A DNA stretch of 64,000 nucleotides, taken from NCBI RefSeq assembly GCF_000312665.1, contig NZ_HF536772.1:2729673-2793672 (forward strand). Direction: 5' to 3'. Shown in pieces: positions 36,067 to 45,061 of the stretch (the stretch's first letter is position 1; every line of letters begins with the position of its first letter). The stretch comes from Rhizobium mesoamericanum STM3625 (GTDB lineage Bacteria; Pseudomonadota; Alphaproteobacteria; Rhizobiales; Rhizobiaceae). Both the position numbers and the translations under genes were made by a program. The notes below the pieces were generated by a model. The model had not been told where the DNA came from. It searched no databases and was given only the letters and a program-made list of their open reading frames with translations.

Positions 36067-36678
36067 ATGCACGCGTTCCAGCAAGTTCAGACGCCAAGGA
36101 CTGCGCCTCGCCTCGAACAAGGTGCCTTTCAACGTGTTCCCATCAATATGCAGGGCCGGCTGATGCTGGCGAACTACGAGGAATTTGAATGCCTGGTGAT
36201 CGATATGTCGCCGGGCGACATGTATGTGACTTGCCAGGGTCGTCCTCGCGCCAACGAGCGCGTTGTCGCCTATATCGATCACCTCGGTCGCGTTGAGGGC
36301 TATGTCCAGGCAGTAGATGGCCGTGGTTTTTCCATGTCGATCCATGCGACCGAACGCAAGCGGGAGAAGCTCGCGGCACAGCTCACTTGGCTTGCAAACA
36401 AGCATGAGCTCGGCCTTCCGGAAGACCGCCGCCACGACCGCCTGACGCCGCGCGAGACCAAAACCGAAATTACACTGGAAGACGGCGCCCGCTATAGCTG
36501 CCGCATCATGGACTTGTCGCTTTCTGGCGCTGCGATTGATGTTGAGGTGCGTCCGCCGATTGGCACTTCTCTCCGTCTCGGCAACATGCGCGGTCGCGTT
36601 GTTCGCCATTTCGTGGAAGGCGTCGCGATCGAGTTCCTTTCCATCCAGTCGCGGGAAACGCTTCGCGAGTTTCTCTGA
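36067..36678 (+). CDS. Tandem PilZ-domain protein
   Basis: A 203-residue protein with two PilZ-like halves. The first (about residues 20-95) reads FQRVPINMQGRLMLANYEEF and VIDMSPGDMYV; the second (about 118-200) has RHDRLTPRETKTEI and the MDLSLSGAAIDV loop. The c-di-GMP signature is RxxxR then D/NxSxxG: the second half has R-x2-R with DLSLSGAA, close to consensus, while the first half has only QRVP with DMSPGD and is degenerate. It is probably a c-di-GMP effector with one working site. A shorter ATG start is likelier than the TTG one codon earlier. Confidence 0.85.
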   Translation: MHAFQQVQTPRTAPRLEQGAFQRVPINMQGRLMLANYEEFECLVIDMSPGDMYVTCQGRPRANERVVAYIDHLGRVEGYVQAVDGRGFSMSIHATERKREKLAAQLTWLANKHELGLPEDRRHDRLTPRETKTEITLEDGARYSCRIMDLSLSGAAIDVEVRPPIGTSLRLGNMRGRVVRHFVEGVAIEFLSIQSRETLREFL

Positions 36679-37656
36679 TCCCTGTGATTGGTGCCTCGCG
36701 CACATGTCCATGAGGCCGCCGGACAGGTGCCACATGAGGGGTCTCCATCCTGAAATAGAGCTCTAGGAGCATGTCTTTCTCGGGGTCGACGGGCAGAAGC
36801 TCTATTTGCAGGCCACGCGGCTTTCGAAAATCGATTGGCTCGGGCATGGAATGAGACGGCTTTCCCCGCGAAATGTGACCGTTTGCTGGACGCGCTTCCT
36901 CCCGGTGTCAGGGAGCTGGCATACCTGAGGGCGATCACAGTCTTCAAAACGCGCCCCGACAAAATCCAAGGGTCTTTCTCGCCGCTATGGCAAGATCCCG
37001 GCTACTTGCTGACCGGGATCGTAACGTACTACGTCCGCAATCTCGCTTGGCTGGACGATGGTGTCCTGCTCCGCAATGAAGGAAGACCGTCAGGCGTACC
37101 TGGGTTCCTATTCAGGGCCGGCTGGCCCTGGAAGCGCCGCACGTAACGGCATGTATGTCGAAAGCCTGGAGCAAAGCATGCTTGTCATCGTGGAGCGTGG
37201 CGGTCATTCGGCGTTGCATGAACGTTTGGGGAGCGCGACCGTTGATAGGATAGACATTTTTTTCGAAGTTTTTCGAAAATAGTTCTGCCGCCGAAATCGA
37301 ATTTGCTGGGCAAACCGGCCACTTATAGCGCCGGTTCCCAGGGTTCCATCGAAGTGCAGGTTCGTGCCGAAGTCATCTCGGATGGTAAACAAAGGTCTGC
37401 AAAAATTGCGGGTCTGGTCGCGCCGTTAACAAATTGTCCCAAAATGCTCCAGACAACGCCCCGGACGCCTTTCCGGAGAAGGAACAATTTTAATCGAAAT
37501 TAGCACGAAAGCGCTTCGAATTTTATGTGTATTCGACTTTGTTTTTAGTCGATTTCTCTGTGTGTTTGAATCAACTAAGCCTCTAATTTAACTGCGTAAT
37601 TTTGCGCTGAATAAAAGCGTCTGTGTCAGGTTCTTCTCACAACGGGGAGACGACGA
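36679..37656. other. Long stretch without a confident gene
   Basis: Two frames are protein-like but unsupported: minus strand from 36847 (MPEPIDFRKPRGLQIELLPV), running back into the 3' end of the PilZ gene, and plus strand 36835-37146 (RLLDALPPGVRELAYL, WQDPGYLLTGIVTYYVRN). Neither has a recognised family or ribosome site. The AT-richer last 250 bases probably hold the promoter of the protease-like gene. The region may be decayed coding DNA. Confidence 0.4.
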
Positions 37657-38262
37657 ATGACGATAGAAACTTTCATCAAAGGCAGTTTAGCCGTCGGTGC
37701 GATGTTGATTGCGATGGTGGGTTCGGGACAAGCAAGCCCCCTCAACATGACGGTACTTGGCAATGCGAGCCCACCGATCGGCGCCTATCAATTCTGCAAG
37801 GAGATACCTGCCGATTGCACAAATGCGGCTGGCGACCAAGGCGAACTTCTTTTGACGGAGGAGCGTTGGAAGACGATCCTCAAGGTGAACTACCAGGTCA
37901 ATTCGTCGATCACGCCATTGACCGACAAGGAAATCTACGGCGTTGAAGAGCGCTGGGCCTATCCCCGCACGGCTGGCGATTGCGAAGACTATGCGCTGCT
38001 GAAGCGCAAGATGCTGATCGATGCCGGTTTTTCGCCTTCTGATCTCTTGATGACCGTCGTCCTGCAGCCAAATGGCGAAGGCCATGCGGTGCTGACGGTC
38101 CGCACGGACCGCGGCGACTTCATTCTCGATAATATGCGCAACAAGGTCATGCTCTGGGCTGACACAGAATACACGTACCTGAAACGTCAGTCGGCTGATG
38201 ATCCGACCCGCTGGGTCAAGCTGCAGGATGGCCGTGCAGTGGCGGTCGGCAGCGTCAAGTAG
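37657..38262 (+). CDS. Exported transglutaminase-like cysteine protease (BTLCP family)
   Basis: A 201-residue secreted protein: signal peptide about residues 1-26 (GAMLIAMVGSGQAS), then a bacterial transglutaminase-like cysteine proteinase domain. The triad is readable: Cys in AGDCEDYALLKR, His in NGEGHAVLTV and Asp in DFILDNMRN. BTLCP proteins (LapG relatives) are common in rhizobia; LapG cleaves adhesins under c-di-GMP control, but in the absence of a LapD-like gene here the target is unknown. The ATG follows CGGGGAGAC. A strong terminator lies 80 bases downstream. Confidence 0.88.
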   Translation: MTIETFIKGSLAVGAMLIAMVGSGQASPLNMTVLGNASPPIGAYQFCKEIPADCTNAAGDQGELLLTEERWKTILKVNYQVNSSITPLTDKEIYGVEERWAYPRTAGDCEDYALLKRKMLIDAGFSPSDLLMTVVLQPNGEGHAVLTVRTDRGDFILDNMRNKVMLWADTEYTYLKRQSADDPTRWVKLQDGRAVAVGSVK

Positions 38263-38341
38263 GTCGCCCGTCGCCGGATAGATGGCGACAACCATACGGC
38301 TCCGGTCGTCCCCCGCATCCCCGTCCCTGACCGGTGCCACA

Positions 38342-38379
38342 GAACCGCTCCCGCTGTCCCGGGAGCGGTTCACTTTTTA
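38342..38379 (+). terminator. Intrinsic terminator of the BTLCP protease gene
   Basis: A perfect 12-bp stem (GAACCGCTCCCG / CGGGAGCGGTTC) with a six-base loop is followed by ACTTTTTAT. It ends the protease transcript. Confidence 0.85.
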
Positions 38380-38398
38380 TCGCGCCTTGATGAGCGCC

Positions 38399-38414
38399 TT
38401 AATTGTTCGTTAAC
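38399..38414. promoter_or_regulatory. CtrA-like binding site
   Basis: TTAA, seven bases, TTAAC: an exact match to the full CtrA box (TTAA-N7-TTAA). It lies 85 bases upstream of the start of the following membrane-protein gene, after the preceding gene's terminator, a sensible place for control of the cell-envelope genes to the right. One exact box can arise by chance. Confidence 0.4.
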
Positions 38415-38498
38415 CGTGGTGGCCGGATCATCGCCGAAATTATCAACGGCACCGGCGACTCTGTTCTCTTCGCGGCGGTCTGACATCTGAAGGTCGCC

Positions 38499-39239
38499 AT
38501 GCAGACTGTCCGCGAGATTGAGGAATCGCCCCTTCTTTCGACGCGTTTCATCATCCGCCTTACGATCGCTGTCGGCTGCCTTGCGGCTTTGACGATGATT
38601 ATCAGCTTCGGAGGCCGTTGGTTCGGTGCTCGGATTTCGCTCGCCGGCAATACCGCTTCGACCACTCCAATAACCCTGACGATCGGCCGCGACACGCTCA
38701 CTCTTCCCGAAAACACACTGCGCTTTCCCAGCCAGCGGAAAAACGGCCCATCCGAACGGGCCGACCTCTACCTCACGTGGCCGGAAATGCAGGGCTACAG
38801 CAAGGCCCATCGCGAGCGATTCGACGATATCACCCAGTCGTCCGGATTGATCTTCCTTCAGATCGCGCAAAGCACCATGTCCCGGGATATGTCGGGTCGG
38901 CTTGAGCCGATCTACTCCCATCTGATTGAGGGCGACGGCGTGCCCTTTGCCAATGGCATGACGCTGCACCACCTGCGTGCGGACGCGGGCTATGCTGACG
39001 AAGTTCTGTTGACCGCGCCGCGCGCCGGCGCCCCGGTTTACGTGGTGCGTTGCGCCTTGCCAATAATGCCGCAAATGGCCACCAGCGGCGATTGCCAGCG
39101 CGATATAAGAGTCGGTCGCGACTTAACTGTGCTTTATCGCTTCTCAAGCACGCATCTGCCCGATTGGGACCATATTGACGCCGCTATTCGCCATTTTGTG
39201 GAAACGCGGCTTGTGAACACTTCTGCGACAGGTCGCTAG
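38499..39239 (+). CDS. Hypothetical membrane-anchored protein, 246 aa
   Basis: Function unknown. One N-terminal membrane segment (about residues 19-38, RLTIAVGCLAALTMIISFGG) anchors a periplasmic domain of about 200 residues with ITLTIGRDTLTLPENTLRFP, then DLYLTWPEMQGYS and a Cys pair (VRCALPIM..., SGDCQRDI) that may form a disulfide. No enzyme motif is visible. It is followed after 116 bases by a D-Ala-D-Ala carboxypeptidase gene on the same strand, and a CtrA-like box lies upstream, so a role in the cell envelope or division is a reasonable guess. Confidence 0.7.
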   Translation: MQTVREIEESPLLSTRFIIRLTIAVGCLAALTMIISFGGRWFGARISLAGNTASTTPITLTIGRDTLTLPENTLRFPSQRKNGPSERADLYLTWPEMQGYSKAHRERFDDITQSSGLIFLQIAQSTMSRDMSGRLEPIYSHLIEGDGVPFANGMTLHHLRADAGYADEVLLTAPRAGAPVYVVRCALPIMPQMATSGDCQRDIRVGRDLTVLYRFSSTHLPDWDHIDAAIRHFVETRLVNTSATGR

Positions 39240-39355
39240 AATGATCCGATGTGGCGAAACAAACGATTAATCATAAACGGATTGGTAACCCCGGAAGGAT
39301 AATTTGGCGAGAGAGCGATCGCGCCGGGAGGCGGGCGGTCTCTCCAATATCCGAA

Positions 39356-40825
39356 ATGCAAGCGAAGAGTAGAATAGTGCTAAGGTCAGTCTCCTCCGTA
39401 TCCCCATCGCGATCCCGCAATTTCCTGATAAGAGCGATCACGGCGTTGTCTCTCGCGACCGGTATCGTCATGGCCGACACGATCGATGCCGATGCTGAGG
39501 CTGCCAACCCGAAATATGCCGGCATCGTTGTCGATGCGAAGACCGGCAATGTTCTTTACAGTGAAAACGCAGATCGTCTGCAGTATCCGGCGTCCCTCAC
39601 CAAGATGATGACGCTCTATCTGACCTTCGAAGCCCTGGAGCAGGGTCGCATTCGCCTGGATACTCCAGTTCCCTTCTCCGTACACGCTTCCGGCCAGGCT
39701 CCGACCAAGCTCGGCGTGCGCCCCGGCGGCACGGTCACTGTCGAACAGGCAATCCTCGGTCTCGTCACGCTATCAGCCAATGATGCGTCTACGGCACTCG
39801 GCGAATTGCTCGGCGGCTCGGAGGAGCGCTTTGCACAGATAATGACAGCCAAGGCACATGCGCTCGGCATGACACGTACAACCTATCGCAACGCCAACGG
39901 CTTGCCGAATACCGCTCAGATGACGACCGCTCGCGACCAGGCCCGCCTCGGTATCGCACTTCGCCAGCATTTTCCGCAGTATTACGGCTATTTCTCCACG
40001 CAAAGCTTCAAGTTCGGCAATCGGATCATCCGGAGCCACAACCGTCTCGTTGGTTCTGTGCGCGGCGTCGATGGTATCAAGACCGGCTATACCCGCGCGG
40101 CGGGTTTCAACCTGGTGAGCTCCGTTCAGGTCGACGGCAAGTCGATCGTTGGCGTTGTTCTCGGCGGTGCGTCGACCCCTGCCCGCGACAATCAGATGCG
40201 CAAGCTGATTGCGGCCTATCTGCCGAAGGCATCCAGCCGCGGCGGCTCTTCGGATCTGATCGCCCAGACCGCGCCGCAACCCGCTGCGCCTGTCGCGCAA
40301 ACGCCGGTTTCTTCGGCCGTGGCTGAAGCCAGCCTGTCGCGCACTGCGTCGGCTCCCGACACCCACTCTCAGCCGGCATCTGCACAGGTCGCGTTTGCCG
40401 ATGTCGCCCAGTCGAAGTCCGAAAATCCGCTGCTCCAGCAGGAAATGCCGGCGGTGAAGAAGGTCAAGACGCAGGCCATCAAGCAGGCATCCGTGGCCGC
40501 ACCGGCACCTGCGCCGGCCTATGTGCCGCCCGAACAGGGCGACACCTCTGTTGACGAGCTGACGACTGCCTCGACCAAGGAGGCGCAACCGACGGGTTGG
40601 GCTGTCCAGATTGGTGTTTCTGCCAGCAAGGTAGGTGCGATGGATCTTCTTGACAGTGCCAAGAGCAAGGGTGGCAAGGCGCTGCGCTCGGCAAAGCCTA
40701 TCGCAGTCGCCAATGCGGGAAGCTATCGTGCGCGATTCGGCGGCTTTGATGACCAGCGTGCCGCTGTGAATGCATGCAACGCTCTGAAGCGGGCAGGTGT
40801 GAAGTGCTGGGCCATGGCCCAATGA
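39356..40825 (+). CDS. D-alanyl-D-alanine carboxypeptidase with SPOR domain
   Basis: A 489-residue periplasmic penicillin-binding protein of the DacA/PBP5-like serine peptidase S11 family. After a signal peptide (about residues 20-47) the active-site motifs appear in order: SLTK (nucleophile SxxK), SAN (SxN) and KTG. It removes the terminal D-Ala from peptidoglycan stems. A Pro/Ala-rich linker of about 110 residues leads to a C-terminal SPOR domain (about 415-489; GWAVQIGVSASKVGA, SYRARFGGF), which binds denuded glycan at the division site. A GTG start 35 codons upstream is possible but would add a long non-hydrophobic start. The SPOR fusion suggests septal localisation. Confidence 0.92.
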   Translation: MQAKSRIVLRSVSSVSPSRSRNFLIRAITALSLATGIVMADTIDADAEAANPKYAGIVVDAKTGNVLYSENADRLQYPASLTKMMTLYLTFEALEQGRIRLDTPVPFSVHASGQAPTKLGVRPGGTVTVEQAILGLVTLSANDASTALGELLGGSEERFAQIMTAKAHALGMTRTTYRNANGLPNTAQMTTARDQARLGIALRQHFPQYYGYFSTQSFKFGNRIIRSHNRLVGSVRGVDGIKTGYTRAAGFNLVSSVQVDGKSIVGVVLGGASTPARDNQMRKLIAAYLPKASSRGGSSDLIAQTAPQPAAPVAQTPVSSAVAEASLSRTASAPDTHSQPASAQVAFADVAQSKSENPLLQQEMPAVKKVKTQAIKQASVAAPAPAPAYVPPEQGDTSVDELTTASTKEAQPTGWAVQIGVSASKVGAMDLLDSAKSKGGKALRSAKPIAVANAGSYRARFGGFDDQRAAVNACNALKRAGVKCWAMAQ

Positions 40826-40833
40826 TCAGGACA

Positions 40834-40859
40834 TGCCGCCTGATGTTGTAGAGGCGGCA
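40834..40859 (+). terminator. Hairpin after the carboxypeptidase gene
   Basis: A perfect 8-bp stem (TGCCGCCT / AGGCGGCA) with a 10-base loop lies nine bases after the stop. It has no U-tract, so it may be a weak or Rho-assisted terminator. Confidence 0.4.
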
Positions 40860-40935
40860 GTCCAAGGCGTCGTGATCGGTGTGTTTGATCCGACGGAGTT
40901 TTGAGACTCGGTTTGTAATGCGTACGGGGATGTAA

Positions 40936-41214
40936 ATGGCCATCAACGAGAATCATCCGGAGTTTCCGCCACATGGCCGGGTAACCGGCAAGAATCCGCG
41001 CGCCGGTTTGCACCCGCTACATGAAGCGGCTTTGCGACTGGCAGAGGTGGGGTTGCAGCGGCAGAAGCCAAAATCGGCAAAGACCAAGGACCTGATTAAT
41101 CTGCTGTTGTGCCACGGCGCGCGAGCGTGGCGCTGCTCACAGGCGCAAGCCAGTATCCACCTTCATGTCACGTGTCCGGAAGGTCGGGCACCGGTAACGC
41201 TGCGCCTGCGCTGA
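40936..41214 (+). CDS. Doubtful small ORF, 92 aa
   Basis: I do not recognise this frame. Its first two thirds (FPPHGRVTGKNPRAG, then HEAALRLAEVGLQRQKPKS and KDLINLLLCHG) look natural, and GGGGA precedes the ATG at a fair distance. The last third is Arg/Cys/His-rich and less convincing. The surrounding 400 bases between the carboxypeptidase and DUF1489 genes hold no other gene. Confidence 0.3.
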   Translation: MAINENHPEFPPHGRVTGKNPRAGLHPLHEAALRLAEVGLQRQKPKSAKTKDLINLLLCHGARAWRCSQAQASIHLHVTCPEGRAPVTLRLR

Positions 41215-41219
41215 TCCGA

Positions 41220-41657
41220 TCAGAGCAGGCCGAGTTCGGAGAGCTCTCGGCGAAGATCCGCGGGCATTTCTGCAATCCCTTCTCCCAGGCTGTTCAGGTC
41301 GCGCGGTACATCGTCCTGCGGATAATAGCGCCAGCCCTGGAAAGCTCTCTTTGGCTGCACGGCCGTTTCGATGACCTCGGGGCCCAACACAAGATGGCAC
41401 CGCGAGATCCCTTCGCTATCTGTAAAGCTCTGGATGTCGAGCAGCTTTTGGCGTGCTTGCACCTGCCCCTTGATCACCCAATAGAGCGAACCACCGTCGA
41501 GTAGTTCTTCGACACGCTTCGGGACCATCCTTGTCGTATGCACGGAATGCGGCTCAAGCCCGGCCGCAATTGCCCTGAGAGAGCGTTCTGCTACCCATTC
41601 GCGCAGATCGTCAATCGAGTCCGCGCCCACGCACAATTTAATGAGATGCAATGCCAT
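41220..41657 (-). CDS. DUF1489 family protein
   Basis: A 145-residue cytosolic protein of the alphaproteobacterial DUF1489 family, function unknown. The family start MALHLIKLCVGADSIDDL is present, followed by TRMVPKRVEELLDGGSLYWVIKG, LLDIQSF and the CHLVLGPEVIETAVQPKRAFQGWRY block (read here in parts), and an Arg-Asp-Leu rich C-terminus. The 14-codon extension upstream lacks family similarity. It lies 59 bases downstream of the serine deaminase gene on the same strand and may be co-transcribed. Confidence 0.9.
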   Translation of the reverse strand: MALHLIKLCVGADSIDDLREWVAERSLRAIAAGLEPHSVHTTRMVPKRVEELLDGGSLYWVIKGQVQARQKLLDIQSFTDSEGISRCHLVLGPEVIETAVQPKRAFQGWRYYPQDDVPRDLNSLGEGIAEMPADLRRELSELGLL

Positions 41658-41716
41658 GCCGCCGTTGAAATCCTTTTGTCGGGCAACGTCAAGCGACAAG
41701 TCGCATTCTCACAAAG

Positions 41717-43123
41717 TCAACATTCCACGACGTTGACGGCAAGCCCGCCGGTGGATGTCTCCTTGTACTTCTCGCTCATGTCGTTACCGGTCTGCCGCAT
41801 TGTCTCGATGCAGGCGTCCAGGGGAACGAAGTGCTTGCCGTCTCCCTTGATCGCCAGCGACGCCGCTGTCACTGCCTTGACCGCGCCGAGCGCATTTCGT
41901 TCGATGCAGGGAACCTGCACGAGGCCCGCGACGGGGTCGCAGCTCATGCCAAGATGATGTTCCAGGGCTATTTCGGCCGCGTTCTCGATCTGCTCCGGGG
42001 TGCCGCCCATGACCGCCGCAAGGCCGGCTGCCGCCATGGCCGCCGCGGACCCTACCTCGCCCTGACAGCCGACCTCTGCACCGGAAATGGAGGCGTTGTG
42101 CTTGATGATCCCGCCAATCGCGGCGGCAGTCAGCAGATAGTCGCGGATTCCGTTTTGGTCCCAATCGTCGTGAAAATGCTCGTAATAGCGGATCGTCGCC
42201 GGGATGACGCCCGCTGCACCGTTCGTGGGAGCCGTCACCACGCGACCGCCAGCGGCGTTCTCCTCGTTGACTGCCATGGCGTATACACTCAGCCAATCGT
42301 TCGCGAGCAGCGGGTTAATGCGGTTGCTGCGCCATTCTTCCTGCAGCTTGTCGTGAATCGCACGGGCGCGGCGGCGAACGTTCAGTCCACCTGGCATGAT
42401 GCCATCGACCTTGAGGCCGCGTTCGATGCAGGAGCGCATGGCTTCCCATATGCGATCAAGGCCTGCGTCCAGTTCCTCGCGGCTGCGCTGCGTTTCCTCA
42501 TTGGCTCGCTTCATCTGCGCGATAGAGAGGCCGGAACGCGCGGCCATGTCGAGCATCTGCTTGGCTGAGGAGAAAGGATAGGGAACCTTGCGCGAATCGG
42601 ACGGTGCCTTCTTCTTTGCGCGCATCTGCTCGAGCTCGGTGTCAGTCACAACGAAGCCCCCACCAACGGAATAGTAGATGCGCTTGATCAGCATCCGACC
42701 GTCCTTGTCGAAAGCGGAAAGGGACATGCCGTTGGCGTGGCCTGGCAAAGGCTGCTTTTTGTCAAATATCAAGTCGTTCTTGGGTTGGAAGCTGTAGCTC
42801 GGGTGGCCGGGCGGCGAAATGCGGCCGGAACGCTCCACCTGATCGATAATGCCGTCCATCTTGTCGGGATCAACGCTGTCAGGCTGCTCGCCCATCAGCC
42901 CGAGGATCACGGCCCTGCCCGTTCCGTGTCCGATCCCGGTATGCGCCAGCGAGCCGTGCAAGCTAACCTTGATGGACGCAACCTGGGCGCCGGAGGTCGG
43001 ACGCGGCCAATCGTCCGATAGAATGAGATCAAGGAATCGATTGGCCGCAGTCATTGGACCCATGGTGTGCGAACTGGAAGGCCCGACACCGATCTTGAAT
43101 ACGTCGAAAACGGAAAGGAACAT
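41717..43123 (-). CDS. sdaA: L-serine ammonia-lyase, iron-sulfur type
   Basis: Deaminates L-serine to pyruvate using a [4Fe-4S] cluster. The single-chain 468-residue enzyme has the N-terminal beta domain ([20 protein letters not shown]) and the C-terminal alpha domain with cluster cysteines in [13 protein letters not shown] and [22 protein letters not shown] is also present. The last residue is Cys (NVVEC), as in E. coli SdaA/SdaB, where the C-terminal Cys is a cluster ligand and is displaced by substrate. AGGAC precedes the ATG. It is divergent from the DUF599 gene. Confidence 0.96.
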   Translation of the reverse strand: MFLSVFDVFKIGVGPSSSHTMGPMTAANRFLDLILSDDWPRPTSGAQVASIKVSLHGSLAHTGIGHGTGRAVILGLMGEQPDSVDPDKMDGIIDQVERSGRISPPGHPSYSFQPKNDLIFDKKQPLPGHANGMSLSAFDKDGRMLIKRIYYSVGGGFVVTDTELEQMRAKKKAPSDSRKVPYPFSSAKQMLDMAARSGLSIAQMKRANEETQRSREELDAGLDRIWEAMRSCIERGLKVDGIMPGGLNVRRRARAIHDKLQEEWRSNRINPLLANDWLSVYAMAVNEENAAGGRVVTAPTNGAAGVIPATIRYYEHFHDDWDQNGIRDYLLTAAAIGGIIKHNASISGAEVGCQGEVGSAAAMAAAGLAAVMGGTPEQIENAAEIALEHHLGMSCDPVAGLVQVPCIERNALGAVKAVTAASLAIKGDGKHFVPLDACIETMRQTGNDMSEKYKETSTGGLAVNVVEC

Positions 43124-43192
43124 GACTGCGTCCTATAAAGTTGCTGCGTAAATCTACGCTACCGGCTCTCGTGATCACTGCGATGGACCGAC

Positions 43193-43306
43193 ATGGCATT
43201 TCACGCATGCGACATCTGTAAAACGAAGTGCTGCGGCTTGCCAGTCATTGCAGCGTGCTCCCGCATCTGTAGAGTGGCGCGTCGACAGGAACCTGATTTA
43301 ATATAA
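43193..43306 (+). CDS. Doubtful Cys-rich small ORF before the DUF599 gene, 37 aa
   Basis: A 37-codon frame ends in TAA, whose last A begins the ATG of the DUF599 gene (TAATG). The peptide holds six Cys, including CDICKTKCC and CSRIC, and a basic end. The ribosome site is weak and no family is known to me. It may be a leader for coupled translation, a small metal-binding protein or chance. Confidence 0.25.
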   Translation: MAFHACDICKTKCCGLPVIAACSRICRVARRQEPDLI

Positions 43307-44073
43307 TGATGACGACAGCCGATTACATTGCACTGGTGTTCTTTGCGGCGATCTGGTTTTGCTACGCGCGCCTGCTGCAGGGCGCGAATTTCTTTGGCAG
43401 GACCAGCCTCACTCATGCGATGCGGGAGCGCCGGCGCGAATGGATCTACAATTCGCTGCGGCGCGATCTGAAGATGATCGACACCCAGATCATGGCAGGC
43501 CTGCAGAACGGAACCGCATTCTTTGCCTCGACGTCGATCTTTGCCATAGGCAGCTGCTTTGCCCTGTTGGGCGCAACAGAGAAGGTCGACGCGGTCTTTG
43601 CCGACTTGCCCTTCGTCTTTCACAGCGGCCACGCCGCCTTCGAAATGAAGGTCGGTGGTCTGGCAGCGCTTTTCGGCTATGCTTTCTTTAAATTCGGCTG
43701 GTCATATCGCCTCTTCAACTACTGCACCATTCTTTTCGGCTCGATCCCGATGATGCGTGACAGCGAACAGGATGTGATTGCCGCTGAGCGGGCGGCCGAA
43801 CGCGTCATCCGCATGAACATTATTGCCGCTGGCCATTTCAATGAGGGGCTGCGCGCGATCTTCCTTTCGATTGGTTACCTCGGCTGGTTCATCAACCCGT
43901 ATGTCTTCATGCTGACGACGACAGTTGTCATTGTCGTCCTGACGAGGCGGCAGTTCTTCTCGGAGGCGCGTCTGGCGATTATGGACGCCCAGCCGCCATC
44001 AAATCTCCACCTTTCTCCTATTCCCCGCGCCGTGCCATCGAATGATGGCAACGAACCATCCGAGGGATTGTGA
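43306..44073 (+). CDS. DUF599 family membrane protein
   Basis: A 255-residue inner-membrane protein of the DUF599 family, function unknown. Four or five hydrophobic segments are visible (about residues 5-20, 60-85, 112-135, 185-215), with the family's REWIYNSLRRDLKMIDTQIMAGLQNG between the first two and RMNIIAAGHFNEGLRAIFLSIGYL (read in parts) before the last. The C-terminal tail is polar. The stop codon is followed at once by the ATG of the DUF1624 gene, so the two membrane proteins are translationally coupled and probably act together. Confidence 0.85.
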   Translation: MMTTADYIALVFFAAIWFCYARLLQGANFFGRTSLTHAMRERRREWIYNSLRRDLKMIDTQIMAGLQNGTAFFASTSIFAIGSCFALLGATEKVDAVFADLPFVFHSGHAAFEMKVGGLAALFGYAFFKFGWSYRLFNYCTILFGSIPMMRDSEQDVIAAERAAERVIRMNIIAAGHFNEGLRAIFLSIGYLGWFINPYVFMLTTTVVIVVLTRRQFFSEARLAIMDAQPPSNLHLSPIPRAVPSNDGNEPSEGL

Positions 44074-45060
44074 ATGACGGCTCTGGCGACGGAAACAAAT
44101 GCGAGCGTCAAGCCGCCTCGCATCGGCTTGCTGGATACCGCACGCGGTGTCGCCCTGCTGGCGATGGCGACCTATCATTTCACCTGGGATATGGAGTTCA
44201 TGGGCTACCTTGCGCCAGGCACTGCCGAAACCGGCTGGCTGAAGCTCTATGCCCGCGCTATCGCGTCGACGTTCCTGTTCATTGTCGGCGTCAGCCTGGT
44301 CCTTGCAAATACACCGGAGATTCGCTGGCGCTCGTTCTGGAAGCGGTTTGCCATGATCGCTGCTGCCGCGCTTGCAATCTCCGTGGTGACGCGGTTCGTC
44401 TTTCCCGGGGAATGGATATTCTTCGGCATTCTCCATTGCATCGCGGTCCTCAGCCTGCTTGGCCTTGTCTTCCTGCGTCTGCCCTTGCCTGTCACCGTCG
44501 CCGCGACCGCTGCTCTTACAGTGGCATGGGTGGTGGATACCTGGATTGACCCGGCTCTGTTGCGTTCCCCGATTTTCAATCCGCGTTACCTTGCGTGGAT
44601 CGGTCTGGCGGAGATGCCGCAGCGATCGAACGACTATGTTCCGATCTTTCCTTGGGCTGTGCCATTTTTGCTTGGCATGACGGCGACCTTGATCGCAATG
44701 AGGACGCGGATCCTCGAGAGGCTTGCGAAACTTGGCACGGGCTCAAGCCTGCCAGCAAAAGCGGGGCGTCATAGCCTCGCCTTTTACCTCATTCACCAGC
44801 CGGTGCTGATCGCAATTGCCTACGGACTGTTCGTGATCGTTCCGCCGGAAAAACCGAACCCCGTCGAAACCTACCTTAAGCAATGCAATGCTTCGTGCAT
44901 CATGCAGGAAGGCGAAGCACTATGCCGCAGCTTCTGCCAATGCACACTCGACAAGCTGCAGACCCAAAATCTCTTTGCCGAATTCCGGTCTGGTACCGTC
45001 AAGCCGGATGACGGGCGGATACTGGCGCTGGCGAGTGAATGCAGCGCCAACACGCAATAA
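44074..45060 (+). CDS. DUF1624 (heparan-alpha-glucosaminide N-acetyltransferase-like) membrane protein with Cys-rich tail
   Basis: A 328-residue polytopic protein with seven or eight membrane segments. The opening GLLDTARGVALLAMATYHFTWD, with the central His, and the later FFGILHCIAVLSLLGL are typical of the DUF1624/HGSNAT-like acyltransferase superfamily, which moves acetyl groups across membranes. After the last segment (to about residue 256) comes a 70-residue tail with Cys271, 275, 284, 288, 290 and 323, in a C-x3-C-x8-C-x3-C-x-C pattern, possibly a metal site or disulfide-bonded hairpin. Substrate unknown. It is coupled to the DUF599 gene in front. Confidence 0.85.
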   Translation: MTALATETNASVKPPRIGLLDTARGVALLAMATYHFTWDMEFMGYLAPGTAETGWLKLYARAIASTFLFIVGVSLVLANTPEIRWRSFWKRFAMIAAAALAISVVTRFVFPGEWIFFGILHCIAVLSLLGLVFLRLPLPVTVAATAALTVAWVVDTWIDPALLRSPIFNPRYLAWIGLAEMPQRSNDYVPIFPWAVPFLLGMTATLIAMRTRILERLAKLGTGSSLPAKAGRHSLAFYLIHQPVLIAIAYGLFVIVPPEKPNPVETYLKQCNASCIMQEGEALCRSFCQCTLDKLQTQNLFAEFRSGTVKPDDGRILALASECSANTQ

Positions 45061-45061
45061 T

